In this document: positions 1 to 12,490 of the stretch, piece after piece
Numbering within the stretch: the stretch's first letter is position 1
Layout: every line of letters begins with the position of its first letter
DNA from: Viola odorata
Taxonomy: Eukaryota > Streptophyta > Magnoliopsida > Malpighiales > Violaceae
Direction of reading: 5' to 3'
DNA: 64,000 nt
NCBI GenBank assembly: GCA_963691705.1
Contig: OY829544.1
Location: 4,409,501 to 4,473,500 of the forward strand
Notes under the pieces: generated by a model
Databases searched by the model: none
The model's input: the letters and a program-made list of their open reading frames with translations, nothing else
What the model was told of the DNA's origin: nothing
Program-made: the position numbers and the translations under genes

Positions 1-3000
1 CTAGTAAGATTGTTTTTGATCTTCTTATCTTTTGCTGACTTTTTTATTTACAATGGCTAAAAATGCTACCTGACAGACACCAGTTGCAGAACTTGCTGGG
101 GAAAAAAGTGAGTTCACACAGTCATGGTTTTTGAAGATTGTGTATACCAACTGACCCATCAATTTAATTTTTTTTGCTCGAGTACGTACAACAGCAACTA
201 CGACTCCCTGGTCTCTTCTGGTGTTCTACTCATGAATATCCTACTATCTTCTCTTTGGAAGCTAATAAAGTTCATTTCGGATTCGGATTGTTTTTGACCC
301 TCTTATTCCTTACTAGTTCTTTTATTTACGACAATGTTAACTTCATATTGTATAAGAGCAAAGAAAATGCCATCAAATTTTGTACAAATTATTATTGCCT
401 TTTGACTAATTTTTTACTGTTTGCTAGCGTCTGCAAATTTAGCTTTCTACTTTTGTTTCGACCATGGACGACCATGGACACGTTTTAATTGTTTCTACTA
501 GATTTAACAATTATTAGCTTTCTACGGTTGAATGAAACGTTTTAACCTCCAAATTATAAAGTACGACCATGGACACGACACGATACTACGTCCCGAGAAA
601 ATTTAAAATAGCAGGACACCGACACGGCTTATATGTTTATGAAATAAATAGTAAATAATTGTTTATTGGTAATGCATATATAAATAAATAATTTGTTTAA
701 TATCTTGGATCAAACGTGAACGTACCCTAGAACTTTAGAAGTAATTCGACTGGCCCAAATTTCATAAGCAAGAAAAAAGAGAAGTAGGGTGGGCTTTTTG
801 TCCTTTTATAAAGAAATTAATTTCATCCTCAAATTTGTTGTTAGATTCAATTATTTCATTACATAGGCACATATCGTGGGACAAATCGAGTGTTAATCTG
901 TGTTTTTATAAATATAAAGAATTAATAAGAAAAAATGGATACATATAGGGGCCAAATCTTTTTTAATGACTATGTTCTTCTCGTCTAGATAACTGGAATC
1001 TGAAGGTCAATCATTTTTTAAGGAATAGCATGAAACTAGATTTTAGTTCAAAAGAAAGAAGAAAGAAAAATTGACCTCCAACTTGCAAGAGGACACATGA
1101 TTTAGGGTGACTAGATTTATCCATATTTGATTGTTTTGATCCGAATCTAAAAAAAATTATCTGATCCTAACCGAACTGAGTATAGTTGGTTATTGCTCAA
1201 TTAGAACCAGTGAAATCTGAATCCACTCAGAAAAAGCGAACAATCCAAATTTTAGAAAATACTTCTTTTTTTATGTATAATCCAAATTGAAGTCTTGAAA
1301 CATATAAATCTTCTAGTGTAAATCTGAAATGCGAATCGAAATCCAAACCAATCCGAACAAAACTGTTGAATTTAGTTGGTTACTAAAAGAATTTATCTGT
1401 ATCCGATCGAGCTATTTCGAATGTAAATCGATTAAAGATGAAAAATATATGATCTAATTCGAAACTGACCTAAATTGAACCGAATCCGATCTTGCTCATT
1501 CCTAACAAGATTAGTGTCATATATTTTAAAAGAGGAAGGAGGAGGATTTGTGCTATCAATAAGGGCCTTAGCCTGGCTCCTATTGAGCTTTATGTGATAT
1601 TTCAATGGGCTTGGGCTCCTTCAATACTACACATTATTTACTGGAGTCAACCGTACTAGAAAACAGAGCATCAAATCATTAAGTTTGATCCTTGGAATTT
1701 ATCTAAGCATTTGAGATTGAGACAATCCTGTAGCCGTCAATCCACAATCAAACACCTCAGAAATTTCAACATTTGGACACCAAAACCTGGTGGCTAACGT
1801 TGCTGCTAGAAGAGTACACGCAATCAAAATTGCATATATCCTTGCCTCAATCAAACATCTAAATCCGATTCAACATGCATTCTTATTTACTTATTTATTT
1901 CTTTACAAAATATATAAATGCACGATGACCATTTCATTGATCCGATACATTTTATCTTCCTATATACTTATAGAAAGTAATAAAACGTCATTTTATTTAG
2001 AACGAATGGAATATTATTAATCTTTGGTCGTCCCAGACACTATTTTTTTCTAAAATTTTATATTGACTGAACTCTCATGATCATATGGCTGCTTGCTTGT
2101 TTGCTAATTAAGAAAAATCTCCACATGACATGTTTGTACTTATGGGCAATTTATTTACCTTTTCTGGTCTTAGGAAGGTGTGCCTGTTTGTCTTTAAAAT
2201 TTGTTTTTATGTTTTCAGGGTTGGCGTTGGTTGATGCGGATATCACATAAATTGAGTTAAGTAGCTAAGTTGTTCATGGATATATTGAAAGCTAGAGAAA
2301 AAAACTTCTTTGGTAGACCGATGTTAATTAGGTAAATATATATGTTTTATAAATTTTTGTTTTGATTGATGCTCGATTAATAATTTTTTTAAAAAGAATA
2401 CTATATTTGGATTTTGTAATTTATCTCATGGATAGAGAAATTTGCCCGTGTTGTGAGACTGAGTTGAGAATTGAAATTAATCACCAAGCAATTGTTTCGA
2501 TGATAAAAAGAACGTGAAAAGAAAATAATAGAGATAAGTCCAATAAAAAAATTAAGCACTAAATTCATAGTGATCATATAAAATCATTAGGAGGAGCAAT
2601 TATATAGGATTTAGTTGGACCAATTTTACAAACACGTAGAAAAATATATGATTCCATAAATGAAGGGATTTGATTAAATTATTTTTATGAATTCCATAAA
2701 TGAAGGGATTTGATTAAATTATTTTTATGAACACAATAATTAAATTAATCATTAAGTAATAAATGTAAAATCAATCTGGTAATTTAAGCATAAAATTTGA
2801 TTCATCATTCCGTTGGATTGTATAGTAATCATTATACAATTTACAAACATGAGAAGAAATATGAGATTCTTCCATTTTATGTCATGTCATCGGTTTTCCA
2901 TTTTATAAATATTAGATTTAGAATTAATTTTTTTTGAAAAGATAAAAGAGATCATTAAAGGCAGCTAATTTGCATAAAATTGTGGCTAAAAACGACAGCT

Positions 3001-4086
3001 TAATAGCGACGGAGGAAGTATCAAAACTTTGAAGAACAAATAGTAAAAGGAAACAACGGGCTTGATGATTGTGTTTAGAAGGTACACACATACACTATCG
3101 ATAAAAACCTTTCCCAACCTTTTCTCAACCAACTCATCGCCTCATGAATGATTCACTGCCTCGTTTTTTAAGGTAAGCCAACCGTGTGGTTGTTGCCAAA
3201 TAAAATAGGATAAATTACGATAAAAAAAATGTTATAGTTTATAAAATATTTTACTTTATTTTTTTATTAATTTTATAATATAAACTCTTGTTGTTTTTTG
3301 AAATTGCAAATTTTAAATTTTATAATAATTAAAAAGGTTAAAAAAATTGGTGAAAATATAATAAATACGGGAGAGCCCACTTCACTAAAACAATTGAAAA
3401 AATTAATTAAAAATATTTTCTAAAATATTAAAAAAGTAAAAAATTTAAAACAAATTGTAAACAATATTGTCTTACGTCCTACTATATTTGTTATACTTTT
3501 TTTCTAAATTTCATTAATTTTTGCTATATTTTACTATTTTATTTGAATTTTTAACTATTATAAATATTAAAGTTGCAGCTTTTAGGAAGTTATAAAGTGT
3601 ACATTATAGGTTTTTAAACTATAAGATCAAGGTGAAACATTTTATAAAATATAGGACTTTTTTATATAATTTTCTAAATAAAATAATATACATACATTAT
3701 TTTTTTATAACATAATTCTATACACACGAGGTTTTTTATTAACACACATCTTGTATCTCTTTTATTAATACACCATGCTTATAAGGAAAAATACATGACG
3801 TTACTCATGCTTATATGCAAGAAGCCCAATTCCTACGGCCTAGAGAAATGGGTTCCCGCCAAAATAGGGAACCAACAAAACTCTATAGATTCCCCCCAAA
3901 ATAGGAACCAGATAAAACTCTAGTTTTTTTTCACTTTAGTATAATTTTTTTAATCTGTAAAATAATTATTTAATGATTAATTTAATTTTTGTATCCGTAA
4001 AAAAAAATATAATGAAATTTCTATATTTGTGGCATTTCACATTTCTTCATGAAGTTGTAAATTTATTCTAACTAAATCCTACATTA
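1..4086. other. AT-rich intergenic region, no gene recognised
   Basis: No reading frame here resembles a known protein; the longest frames are short and low in complexity. The stretch at about 1100-1520 is rich in repeated GAAxCCGAAxC-like words on both strands and is probably a decayed DNA transposon, but no paired ends could be defined. The stretch at about 3190-3670 is extremely AT-rich and resembles sequence near 62920-63150 in opposite orientation. Confidence 0.6.
2651..2730. repeat. Exact 40-bp tandem duplication
   Basis: The 40-bp unit at 2651-2690 (starting ATTCCATAAATGAAGGG) is repeated without change at 2691-2730. Identical copies suggest a recent slippage or repair duplication. 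Nothing links it to a gene. Confidence 0.95.
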
Positions 4087-4458
4087 TGTTGCGAAAAATC
4101 TCCCACTTAGGATTGAATATAAAAATAAAGTAAATACACGACACAAAGAATTTACGTGAAAAAACCTCAATTGAGGAAAAAACTACGGAACAGATATGAG
4201 AATTTTACTAATCAAGAAAAGGAGTACAAGAGGTTGTCTCTCAAACCCAAATTCCAAATACACCTAGAGGACCTCACAAGAGTAATCACTCAAACTTACG
4301 ATTTAATCACAAAACCGTAACTACAAAGAGGCTAATTAATATTTAGGATACTCTCACTCATACAAAGTATGGAATCAATCCACCCACTTCACTCTCCTTT
4401 TTCTCGCTTGCTTTTCTCTACTCTCTGTTGCAATACATACAACATATATGCGTATAAA

Positions 4459-5934
4459 TAGGGGTGTCCACCGAAATACCGTACCGAAAATACCGTGGTA
4501 CCGTACCGAAATTACCCAAATTTGGACGGTATTTTTCCGACTGAATTTACTGTTCTGTATTTCGGTACGGTACGGTATTGATTTTGGTAGGTTCGGCATT
4601 ACCGAACCTACTGTACCGATTAATACTTTTAATTAATCATTCCTGTTCTTCCTTCGTATCTCCTCTCTTCTTCACTTTCACTCTCAATCCCTAAAGCGCA
4701 ACAGAGTAAAAACCAATCACTCACACCCACCTCTCCTCTCTCAAACCCATCAACGCCACAACCTCACCCTCCTCCATCGCCGCCGACACACCCACCTCTC
4801 CTTTCAAACCCATCGCCATCGACACCCATTTCTCCTCTCAAACTCACTTCTTCGATTTCTCATTTCTCATTTTTGCATCTCGGCATCTCCTCTCTTCTTT
4901 TTCAATTTCTGTTCTCTTCTTCTCCTTCACTCTCCAAATCTCAATCCCTCACCGGGCTCACCCTCTCCAAATATTCTGCAAATTTACTTCTGCTCTCTTT
5001 CCATATTTGTTAATCCTTCCGATTTATAGTAATACCCCTTTTGCTCTTTCTGTTCTCTTGAATTGATGAGGTTTTTAGTGTTTCATCGAGCATTGTAGCG
5101 TAATTAGCGACTGAGGTCGTTCTTAATTGAGATTTTCTATGGTTTATTAAATTCATGGAAGTTGTAGTAGTTTGGATTAATATGAATGGAACCGCTTATC
5201 ACTTAGATGGTCGATTTTGGAGTTCTGGTTAGGGTTAGGGTTTGAGTTTGATTTGAAATTTCTGGGTTATATTGTTTTGGGCAATGGAGCGCCTTCCTCT
5301 TGAAGTCATTGGTAACATGAAATCTCGGCTAGGAGGCGCCCGTGATGTAGTTATAACATCTGATTATATAGTGCTAAGTTTCTCTATTTTGCTATATGGG
5401 TTTAGCTAATTGATTTATGCTTTCTATTTTTTTTTTTACAAGCATGCTAGATTTCCTCGATTTGTCATGTATGGAAGTTTTGAAAGGTTTAACCTTTATC
5501 ATAACGTCAGGAAGTTTTCCTTGGTTATAAAAGCAAATGCTTCATGCAATATTGCTGTTTAATCATTCCAGTTTTTCATACAATTCATTTTGATTTTCTT
5601 TGGATAAGTTTTGGCATAGTTTGATTGTAGGTTCAGCATTCTGTTTGCATAAATTTTGGATGAAAATTGATATCCATCTTTTATTGAGCTAGGAGGGTGC
5701 TTAAGTTGATTTAGTGTCCACAGTTGTAGGATTTTATGATTATGAATTTTGTTTAAAGAATTAATTTTTATTAATAAAGAATTAATTTCGGTATAAGCGA
5801 ACTAATTTTGGTATTTCGGTATGGTACCGAAATTTAGTTCGGTACGATATGGTATTTTTTTTTTGGCATTCCGTATACCGAATACCGAAATATTTCGGAC
5901 GGTATACCAATCTACCGTCCGATGGACACCCCTA
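4459..5934. mobile_element. Non-autonomous hAT element carrying a gene fragment (Pack-hAT)
   Basis: The ends are inverted copies of TAGGGGTGTCCA, flanked by a perfect 8-bp target duplication CGTATAAA at 4451-4458 and 5935-5942. The 8-bp duplication and the TA-G-rich terminal inverted repeat are hallmarks of the hAT superfamily. Subterminal regions (about 4467-4620 and 5790-5920) are packed with CGGTAC/GGTACCG-type words on both strands, as expected for transposase-binding sites. No transposase is encoded. The interior (about 4640-5640) looks like captured host DNA: a pyrimidine-rich 5' leader, a start codon at 5284 and an F-box-like N terminus. It sits inside the copia LTR, so it inserted later than the copia element. 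Confidence 0.9.
5284..5361 (+). pseudogene. Captured F-box gene 5' fragment
   Basis: From the ATG at 5284 the frame reads MERLPLEVIGNMKSRLGGAR followed by DVVITS, which resembles the start of plant F-box proteins in which an F-box (LPxEVIGNILSRL..ARDVV) lies at the extreme N terminus. Homology fades after about 26 codons at what is probably an exon-intron boundary. A CT-rich stretch of about 600 bp before the ATG looks like the parent gene's leader. It is a fragment inside a transposon and cannot make a functional F-box protein by itself. The parent gene is not in this window. Confidence 0.6.
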
Positions 5935-6109
5935 CGTATAAATATATAGGTGATTTGTTGGTTGTCCTTCAACTGTTTCATTCCAACTAGGTTGCATACT
6001 CTCGGTGTTGTATTTTAACACCAACTCTTAGGCTGCACACTCTTGGTGTTGTATTTTAACACCAACTTTTAGTCTCCTAATTATGTGTGGCACCTACAAA
6101 TCTCCCTGA

Positions 6110-7085
6110 CACACATCATTGGGGAGAAATCACCAACCCAGCCATCACGCAACACTTTTCAAGTTTCTCTCCTGATAAAGACTTCATTAACATATCAGAA
6201 CTGTTGTCATCGGTATGAACCTTTTCAAGCTCCAATGACTTATCACTCAACACATCTCTAATGCAATGGTATCGGACATCAATATGCTTCAATCTTGAAT
6301 GGAATGTAGAGTTCTTCCCAAGGTGAATAACACTTTGACTATCGCACAATTGTGTATACCGATCTTGCTTAAAACTAAATTCTTGGATAAAGTTTTTCAT
6401 CCATAACATCTCCTTGCAAGCCTCGGTAGGAGTAATGAATTTTGCTTCAGTGGTAGAAAGTGCAACACAGTTTTGTATCCTTGATTGTCAAGCCACAACT
6501 CTCCCTACGAAGTTAATCAAGTAACCAGATGTAGATTTGTGTGAATCCACATCACTAACCATGTCTGCATCTGTGTAACCAAGCCATAAAGACTCTTCTT
6601 CAATTTGCACACTTAATCCTCTTTTCCATTCTCCTGAAAGCCTTTAGGTTGCTCTATGTAAATCTCTTCTTCTAAATCACCGTGCAAAAAAGCTTTCTTG
6701 ACATCCATCTGCTCAATTTCCAAGTCAAGACTTGCTGCAAACTAAGCACAACACGGATAGAAGACATTTTCACTACAAGAGAGAATATATCTTCAAAATC
6801 AATCCTATTCCGCTGATGGAATCCTTTTACGACCAGTCTAGCTTTGTACCGGGGAAGTGAGGTGTGTTCTTCTTGCTTTATTCGATACACCCACTTATTT
6901 TTTAAAGCCCTCTTTCCTTTTGGTAATCTTACCAACTCAAATGTATAGTTTTCATGCAAGATTTCATCTCATCTTGCATGACATCAAATCATTCTTCCTT
7001 CTGGTCTCCTTTCACTACTTCCTCAAAGTACTTTGGTTCTCCCCCTTTAGTCAGCATCACGTAGTCCTAGGGAGAATATCTAGTG
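6110..7085 (-). pseudogene. copia reverse transcriptase and RNase H remnant
   Basis: Read on the minus strand, 6672-6959 encodes the N-terminal reverse-transcriptase region (KGKRALKNKWVYRIK, YKARLVVKGFHQ), running on to a K-AFLHGDLEEEIYIEQPKGF-like stretch near 6640-6720. The sequence then jumps at about 6625 directly to the RNase H region (LWLGYTDADMVSDVDS, then ALSTTEAKFI, then CDSQSVIHLGKNSTFHSRLK at 6116-6409). The section that should hold the YVDD catalytic motif is deleted. A TGG-to-TGA stop also interrupts the RNase H part. The layout matches the Tnt1 type of copia polyprotein. Confidence 0.88.
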
Positions 7086-7093
7086 GAAGGTTG

Positions 7094-8849
7094 TCAGACT
7101 CTGGTTGATCTCTTGAGTGGAGAGTCTACTACTTCTGGTTGATCATGATCAGGAACATCATCTGGTATAGGAACATCAACATTTTCCATACCTATCTGGT
7201 CATTTTGTACTCCATTCCCTGCAGGCACTAGCATCTGAGGAACTATATCAAATTCAGCAGAACCGCCACCTCTTTCTGGCAGCACTCGCTCTGGTTTGAC
7301 AATGTCTTCTATGATTTGATCTTCCATGAACACCATGTCATAACTTCTGATTAGTTTCTTCTCAACAGGGTCATACAACCTGTAACCAAACTCATCCAAG
7401 CCATAACCCACAAAAATACATTGTTTTACCTTTCTGTCAAGTTTGGATCTCTCGTCTTTTGGGATGTGCACAAACGCTTTACACCCAAAAAACTCAAAGA
7501 TGACGATATGAAACATCTTTCGTAGCCAAACCCTATATGGAACATCAAATTTCAAAGAAATACTGGGTGAGTGGTTCAACACATGAACAACGGTATTTAG
7601 AGCTTCGCCCCAAAATGACTGAGGTAGCTTTGATGTGAAAGCAAGTATCTAACTCGCTCAACCAAAGTCATGTTCATCCTCTCTACCAGCCCGTTTAACC
7701 GTGGAGTCTTTGGAGGTGTCTTCTGATGTCGGATGCTCTTATGTCTGCAATTACTCATCAAAGGGACCCAGGTACTCTCCTCCATTATCCGTTCTGATGT
7801 ATTTCAGCTTCTTCCCAGATTCTCTCTCTACCATGGCATGAAACTTCTTGAAAACATCAAGCGCTTGATTTTTATGCCTCAAGGTGTAAATCCACACCTT
7901 CCTCGAGTAATCATCTATGAATGTCACAAAATAGAGAGAACCACCAACTGTCCTTGTCTTCATAGGACCACATAGATCAGAACGCACTAGCTCTAGCACA
8001 TCATTTTTCTTGTCAAAAGCATGCATCTTGAATGTAACTCTATTCTGCTTTCCTGCAAAATAGTGAGAACACTTCTCCAATTGTCCGCCTTTTAACTCGG
8101 GGAGCATATTTTGCTTAGCGAGCATTGCCATGCCTTTCTCCCTCATGTGGCCATTAATAATGTTGTTGGAAGACGTAGCCTACATCATGTACAACTTCGG
8201 ATATTTCTTACATCTTGCCACGATCAGTGAGCCTTTTGTAAGTTTCCACTGACCACAAGAGAAAGTGTTACAATAGCCTTCATCATCCAGTTTGCTAGTG
8301 AAAATTAAATTCAATCGGATGTCAAGAACATGCTTTACATCCTTAAGAATCAATCTTCCACCATTTAGAGTCACCAGACACACATCTCCAAAACCGACTA
8401 CCTCAGCAACACCTCTGTTACCTATTCTTACAACTCCAAAATTTCATAGAGTGTAAGTTGCAAAGAGATTTTTGTTGAAAGTAACATGAGTGGTAGCATC
8501 GCTATCGATCACCCAGTTAGATTCATGGTCAGCAGTGTTCACCATATCAATATATTCATACAACAATAGAAAATCTTCTTCAGCGATTGTGACCCTTTCA
8601 CTAAATTTGTCATCCTCCTTTTTTTGGTCTCTATCACATCTATACTCTCTCTTCCACTTCTAATAGTTTTTCTTGATATGTCCTTTTTCCCTACAAAAGT
8701 GACATGTAACATTTGCAAATCTACCTCTGGATTTGCTTCTACCGTGAGCTTTATTTGTGTAACGTCTGTGGTTACCTCTCCCTTTGGATTCACTTACTGA
8801 GACTTCTGGCTATGAAGAAGAACCCGCTGATATTCTTCTTTTCTCTTCG
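7094..8849 (-). pseudogene. copia zinc knuckle, protease and integrase remnant
   Basis: On the minus strand, in order: a degenerate Gag zinc knuckle with a C-H-F-C-type start (about 8660-8720); a protease motif near 8500-8530 reading WVIDSDATTHVT, where the usual active-site DSGA has become DSDA; the GAG-pre-integrase region at 8180-8383; and the integrase core at 7597-8146 with DLCGPM, FVTFIDDYSRKVWIYTL and RTDNGGEYL. The following 7094-7582 segment holds the FGCKAFVHIPKDERSKLD and CIFVGYGLDEFGYRLYDP motifs of the integrase-RT linker. Several frameshifts and stops separate these pieces. The sequence is cut at 8849 by the nested element; the gag N-terminal part resumes at 16894. Confidence 0.88.
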
Positions 8850-10009
8850 TGATGCGATCACGGCCCCCTTCGAATTGGAACAACTTGACACCTTACCGAG
8901 AGGATCGGTCACGGGCAGCCGAGCCTTGCAAATGCGCATAAATCATGCCCAAGGTCGAGGATCGAGTGCTAAATATTCGCAATCCCTAGGCCTAGACACG
9001 CGGAACTCCCAAGATGGTCGAGAAAGCCATGAAGTAGAGGCACGTCTAGCCCTAACAAGTCACCCGGCCACGCACACTCATCCCAAGGCCTTGACAACAA
9101 ATGCTCCATCTATGCAAGTCAGAATTGCGTCGCCTATTCGCCACCAGAATATGGACAAGCAAATGGTGCCCGATTTGAGAGATCAGAAGCTTGACGGAAA
9201 CTTCAAGATGTTATCTTTCGTTTGGTACAAGTTTCAGGTCAATCGGACGGGTGGATCAAAAGTTATGCTCGTCGACATTTTAGCGCGCAGTGTGAGCGAG
9301 CCTAGCGGCATACCGCCAGAAATGACCTGACTGGGGCGGTATACCGCCAGAAAATGAATTATTTTGGCTTCCAAGAGCCGAGGCTAGCGGTATACCGCCA
9401 GCCCTCAACCCTCCCAGGCCGTATACCGCCAGACATGAGAAAAATCGGCCTTTTTGGGCTTTTCAAGCCCATCTTTTGTACGAACTATAAATAGCTCTTG
9501 TGTTTCTTTCTTTAGGGAGCTTTAGACATTTTGTGTGATATTTGTAAAGTGAGTTTACTCCTTCTCTTATCACCTAAGCCTTGGCTCATCACTTTAATTC
9601 CTTGAGAGGGATCGCTTGAGTTTGAGATTACTCCTCCCGATCTCTCTCTGGGAAATCAAAGTTTGTAATGGTTGTGATTATTTTGGCTTAAATGAAATCA
9701 GGGTTTTATTTGTTTGATCATCCATAGAAACGAGTCCCACTTGGCCCTCGGATTATATCTTGATCAAGCAATCGTTCGTGTGATTTTCGCTACTTCGCGT
9801 GTGCTCATCTCCGTCCCTTCCATCCGTCTTCTAATTCCCGGTAACTCCCTCCTTCCCATCGCTCTTATGTGTGATTTCTCCTCTAAATATACATATTTCG
9901 AGCCTTTTCTCTCTTTGTGGTCATGTGTGTGCTAGTTAATTCGTTCGGCTAGATCCTCCATAAGCTCCATATGTTATCCGGCTTACTAACCCTAGGCAGG
10001 ATCGCATCA
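8850..10009 (+). repeat. 5' LTR of the young retrotransposon
   Basis: This 1160-bp direct repeat matches 15730-16888. The differences noticed are all in the last 320 bases: around 9691, 9699, 9882, 9970-9976 and 10004. It contains a promoter region with four GGTATACC-type palindromes and a TATA box (see separate entry). Its first 480 bases are an open frame continuing the element's coding region at the 3' copy. Confidence 0.95.
9305..9493 (+). promoter_or_regulatory. LTR promoter: four palindromic boxes upstream of a TATA box
   Basis: A TATAAATA box lies at 9486-9493. Upstream are four related dyads: GCGGCATACCGC at 9305-9316 (imperfect), GGCGGTATACCGCC at 9335-9348 (perfect), GCGGTATACCGC at 9387-9398 (perfect) and GGCCGTATACCGCC at 9417-9430 (imperfect). 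Each is followed by AG. The arrangement resembles repeated binding sites for a dimeric DNA-binding protein, which is inference. The same block is present in the 3' LTR at 16185-16373. Confidence 0.6.
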
Positions 10010-10010
10010 A

Positions 10011-10030
10011 GTGGTAGCGGAGCTTTTGGC
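10011..10030 (+). other. Primer-binding-site-like sequence of the young retrotransposon
   Basis: Two bases after the LTR end the sequence reads TGGTAGCGGAGCTTTTGG, a variant of the usual TGGTATCAGAGC site complementary to the 3' end of initiator tRNA-Met. The host copia element has a nearly identical variant (TGATAGCGGAGC) at its own primer site. Confidence 0.6.
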
Positions 10031-11351
10031 CGCCTATCGATTTTTTCTAGTTTCGTCAAAAGTGTTAGAACCTATCTTTCTTGATATCTTGAGTTTCGTC
10101 CGTTACTTTCGAAAAATATTTCAAGTGGGCTATTGATTGTTGGTTGTGATCACTTTGGCAAAATTAAAATTTTGAAATCTTGAGAAAATCATTTGGGTGT
10201 GATTGTGGTGTTCTTAGCAATTAGCACTTTTTGATCCAAAATAATTGTTGCAATATTTGTTAGCCAAGTTTGTACCAATTAATTAATTAAAATCCCTCCA
10301 CTTGGCCGGCCAACACCATCATCAAGGGTAAAATCACCCATCCCTTGCATTAAATGCCCTAAGACACCTCACCCTTTCTTTGACAATTTGACCAAAAAGC
10401 AACCAACTAGTCCTAACCAAAGTTCCAATCTAACCAAATACACCCACTCCTCCTAAAAAGCCTAGCACGTCCTTTCCTTTCTACCATTGTGTCCAGCAGC
10501 CTTTTTCTAATTGTTTAAGTCCTAAACAAGTCCTAAACTCAAGTCCCAAACCCTAAAATGCTAAATTTGAGTTTTAAACCTTTTGAGTCTTAAACCTAAG
10601 TTTCTTAAGTCCTAAACCTCCAAGTCCTTTTCACTATATTTCTAAATACTTCCTTGAGTCTTTTACTCCTTAAAATCATAATTTTTCCAGCCCTCCTCCC
10701 ATTCCAACGACAATTCAAGATTTTCCCTCCAAAAATGGAAAATTGAATTTCCTTGGGATTTCTGAAAATTTCTTCCATTCTTCTTTGAGTCCTTGTAAAC
10801 TTCTTGAGTCTTATACTTATTTAAACCCAAATTTTTCCAGCCCTCCTTCCTTCCAACGGAAATTCAAAATTTTTCTCCATAAATTAAAATTTTGAATTTT
10901 CTTAGAATTCTGAAATTTTTTCAGCTTTCCTTTGAGTCTTTGTAAGTCTTCTTGAGTCCTTTGTTGCATCTTTCCTACTCTTGTGCTAATCTCTTGAGCA
11001 TTTGTGAAGGTAGTGTGAACGAAACGCTTGGCCTAAGTTACAAGTTTGTTTGCGGCAACAATTTGGGTGGTGAGCAAGCTTGTGTGTGTGAAAAAAAAAA
11101 TTTAGTGAGCGTTTGTGAGGCTATCTTTTGCGAGAGATTAAACACGAGTGTTAAACACGTGAGGGAGAGATTTATTTTCTAACCCTTGTTTAAGTGTGCA
11201 GGTACACGGAGAACGCGAAGTTGAGTGTTTGTGAGCACGTATTTTTCGAGTGACCTAAACACCTAAACACGAGTGTTTAAACACGTGAGGGAGAGATTAA
11301 TTATTAACACCTATACATATATATCTAGTTTGTTTGATTTTTTCAGGCACA
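10031..11351 (+). other. Untranslated leader of the young retrotransposon, with internal duplications
   Basis: No coding sequence is seen. It carries many AAGTCCTAAAC-type words at 10510-10640, two tandem copies of a block of about 150 bp that each contain TTTTTCCAGCCCTCC (about 10680 and 10836), and two copies of an ACACGAGTGTT-AAACACGTGAGGGAGAGATT block (about 11141-11175 and 11267-11304). A long leader between primer site and gag is usual for large plant LTR elements; packaging or translation signals may lie here but none can be pinpointed. Confidence 0.7.
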
Positions 11352-12490
11352 ATGTCAAGAGATAGTGATTGTGAGTCTTGTGATCAAGAGTTGTATTATG
11401 ACGACGATGACTCACAATGCATTGACGAAAGTGGTGATGAATCATGTGGTGATGATAGTTGCCAATTCGATGGTGATGAAGGTTTTGAACCATGTGGTGA
11501 AAGCGGTGATGAGTATAGCATTGATAGTGAGGATGAGTACCAAGATGAAAGTGAAGCAACTTGTAGCGAGAGTGAAGACAATGAAGACCCTTCAAGTCCT
11601 CATGTCTTTAGTCGTAGCTCAAGTTCAATTTGTAGTGAGGATGAAGACCAAGAAGAGACTTTAAGTCCTCGTCTCTTAATCCGTGGCTCAACTTCAAGTT
11701 GTAGTGAGGATGACGACGGCGAAGAATTTTCGAGCCTTCATGTCTCAAGCTATGGCCTCGGTTCCATTGTACACCAAAGCCTTGGCCATGGCCAGGGACG
11801 GATCCAGAAATTATTTTCAGGGGGGGCGGGCGGGGGTTCGGGGGCAGCGCCCCCGATTTTTTTTTTTTTGGAGTATTTTAAAGAGAAGGTAAACGAACTG
11901 AACGAAAAATTGAAAAAATGCTTAAAAGTATTTGTATTCGTCACTAAATAACAAATATTTAAATAAACTTAACAAAAAGATAAATAAGAAGACAATATAG
12001 AAAAAAATTAATTATACATTAGAATTCATACAATATACGTACTTTTTACAATTGTTAATTAGGTTTGGAAAACACTAATACCTCGAGACCATAATATAAT
12101 TTGAAGTTAAGTAATGCGATCACAATTACCAAGTTTAGTCTATTTATAAATATGAACCCAAAAGTAAATAAGTATAAAAAGTTAGGACAATTTCATTTAG
12201 GCCTCCGTTCTTCTGTATTGTGTTTTTTTTCCACTTGTACATGGTTATATATGTAAAATGTGTACTTTCAACGCAATAATACCGATAAAGTCTCAAATGT
12301 TGTATCAGTAATTCATGTTTTTTTGTAATGTTGTGTTCGTAGATCAGTTCTTTGTTTATTAATTAAATATTCATGGCTGATTTAGATAATTTGTGGTTCA
12401 TCAGAAAAAAGAAAATAATCATTCCTTAAAAATGCTTGTGATGAGAAAGAGGATGGGTATTTATATAAAAAGTTATTGCATATCAACCAT

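Larger units (their letters stand above)
4087..6098 (-). repeat. 3' LTR of the copia element, interrupted by a hAT insertion
   Basis: Begins TGTTGCGAAAAATC and ends CACCTACA on the plus strand, matching the right LTR from 17477 to 17951. After removing the hAT insertion and its duplicated target it is about 528 bp, against 475 bp for the other LTR. Much of the extra length is a local duplication around 5990-6070, where the segment containing TTGGTGTTGTATTTTAACAC occurs twice. A purine-rich tract on the minus strand (CAGGGAGATT, 6099-6108) abuts it and is the likely polypurine tract. Confidence 0.88.

Noticed and set aside
1100..1520. Possible hAT-like or Mutator-like element with GAATCCGAT words
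   Set aside because: No terminal inverted repeat or target duplication could be identified.
6857..7108. Plus-strand open frame within the copia region
   Set aside because: Antisense to reverse-transcriptase and linker codons; hydrophobic composition is an artefact of reverse reading.
8713..9330. Open frame of 205 residues at the left LTR boundary
   Set aside because: It starts in copia antisense sequence and runs into the LTR; the same LTR part occurs at the right LTR as the tail of the element's own frame. It is not a separate gene.
11311..11595. Minus-strand His-rich open frame
   Set aside because: It is the reverse complement of the acidic Asp/Ser codons of the Gag-like gene, a shadow frame.
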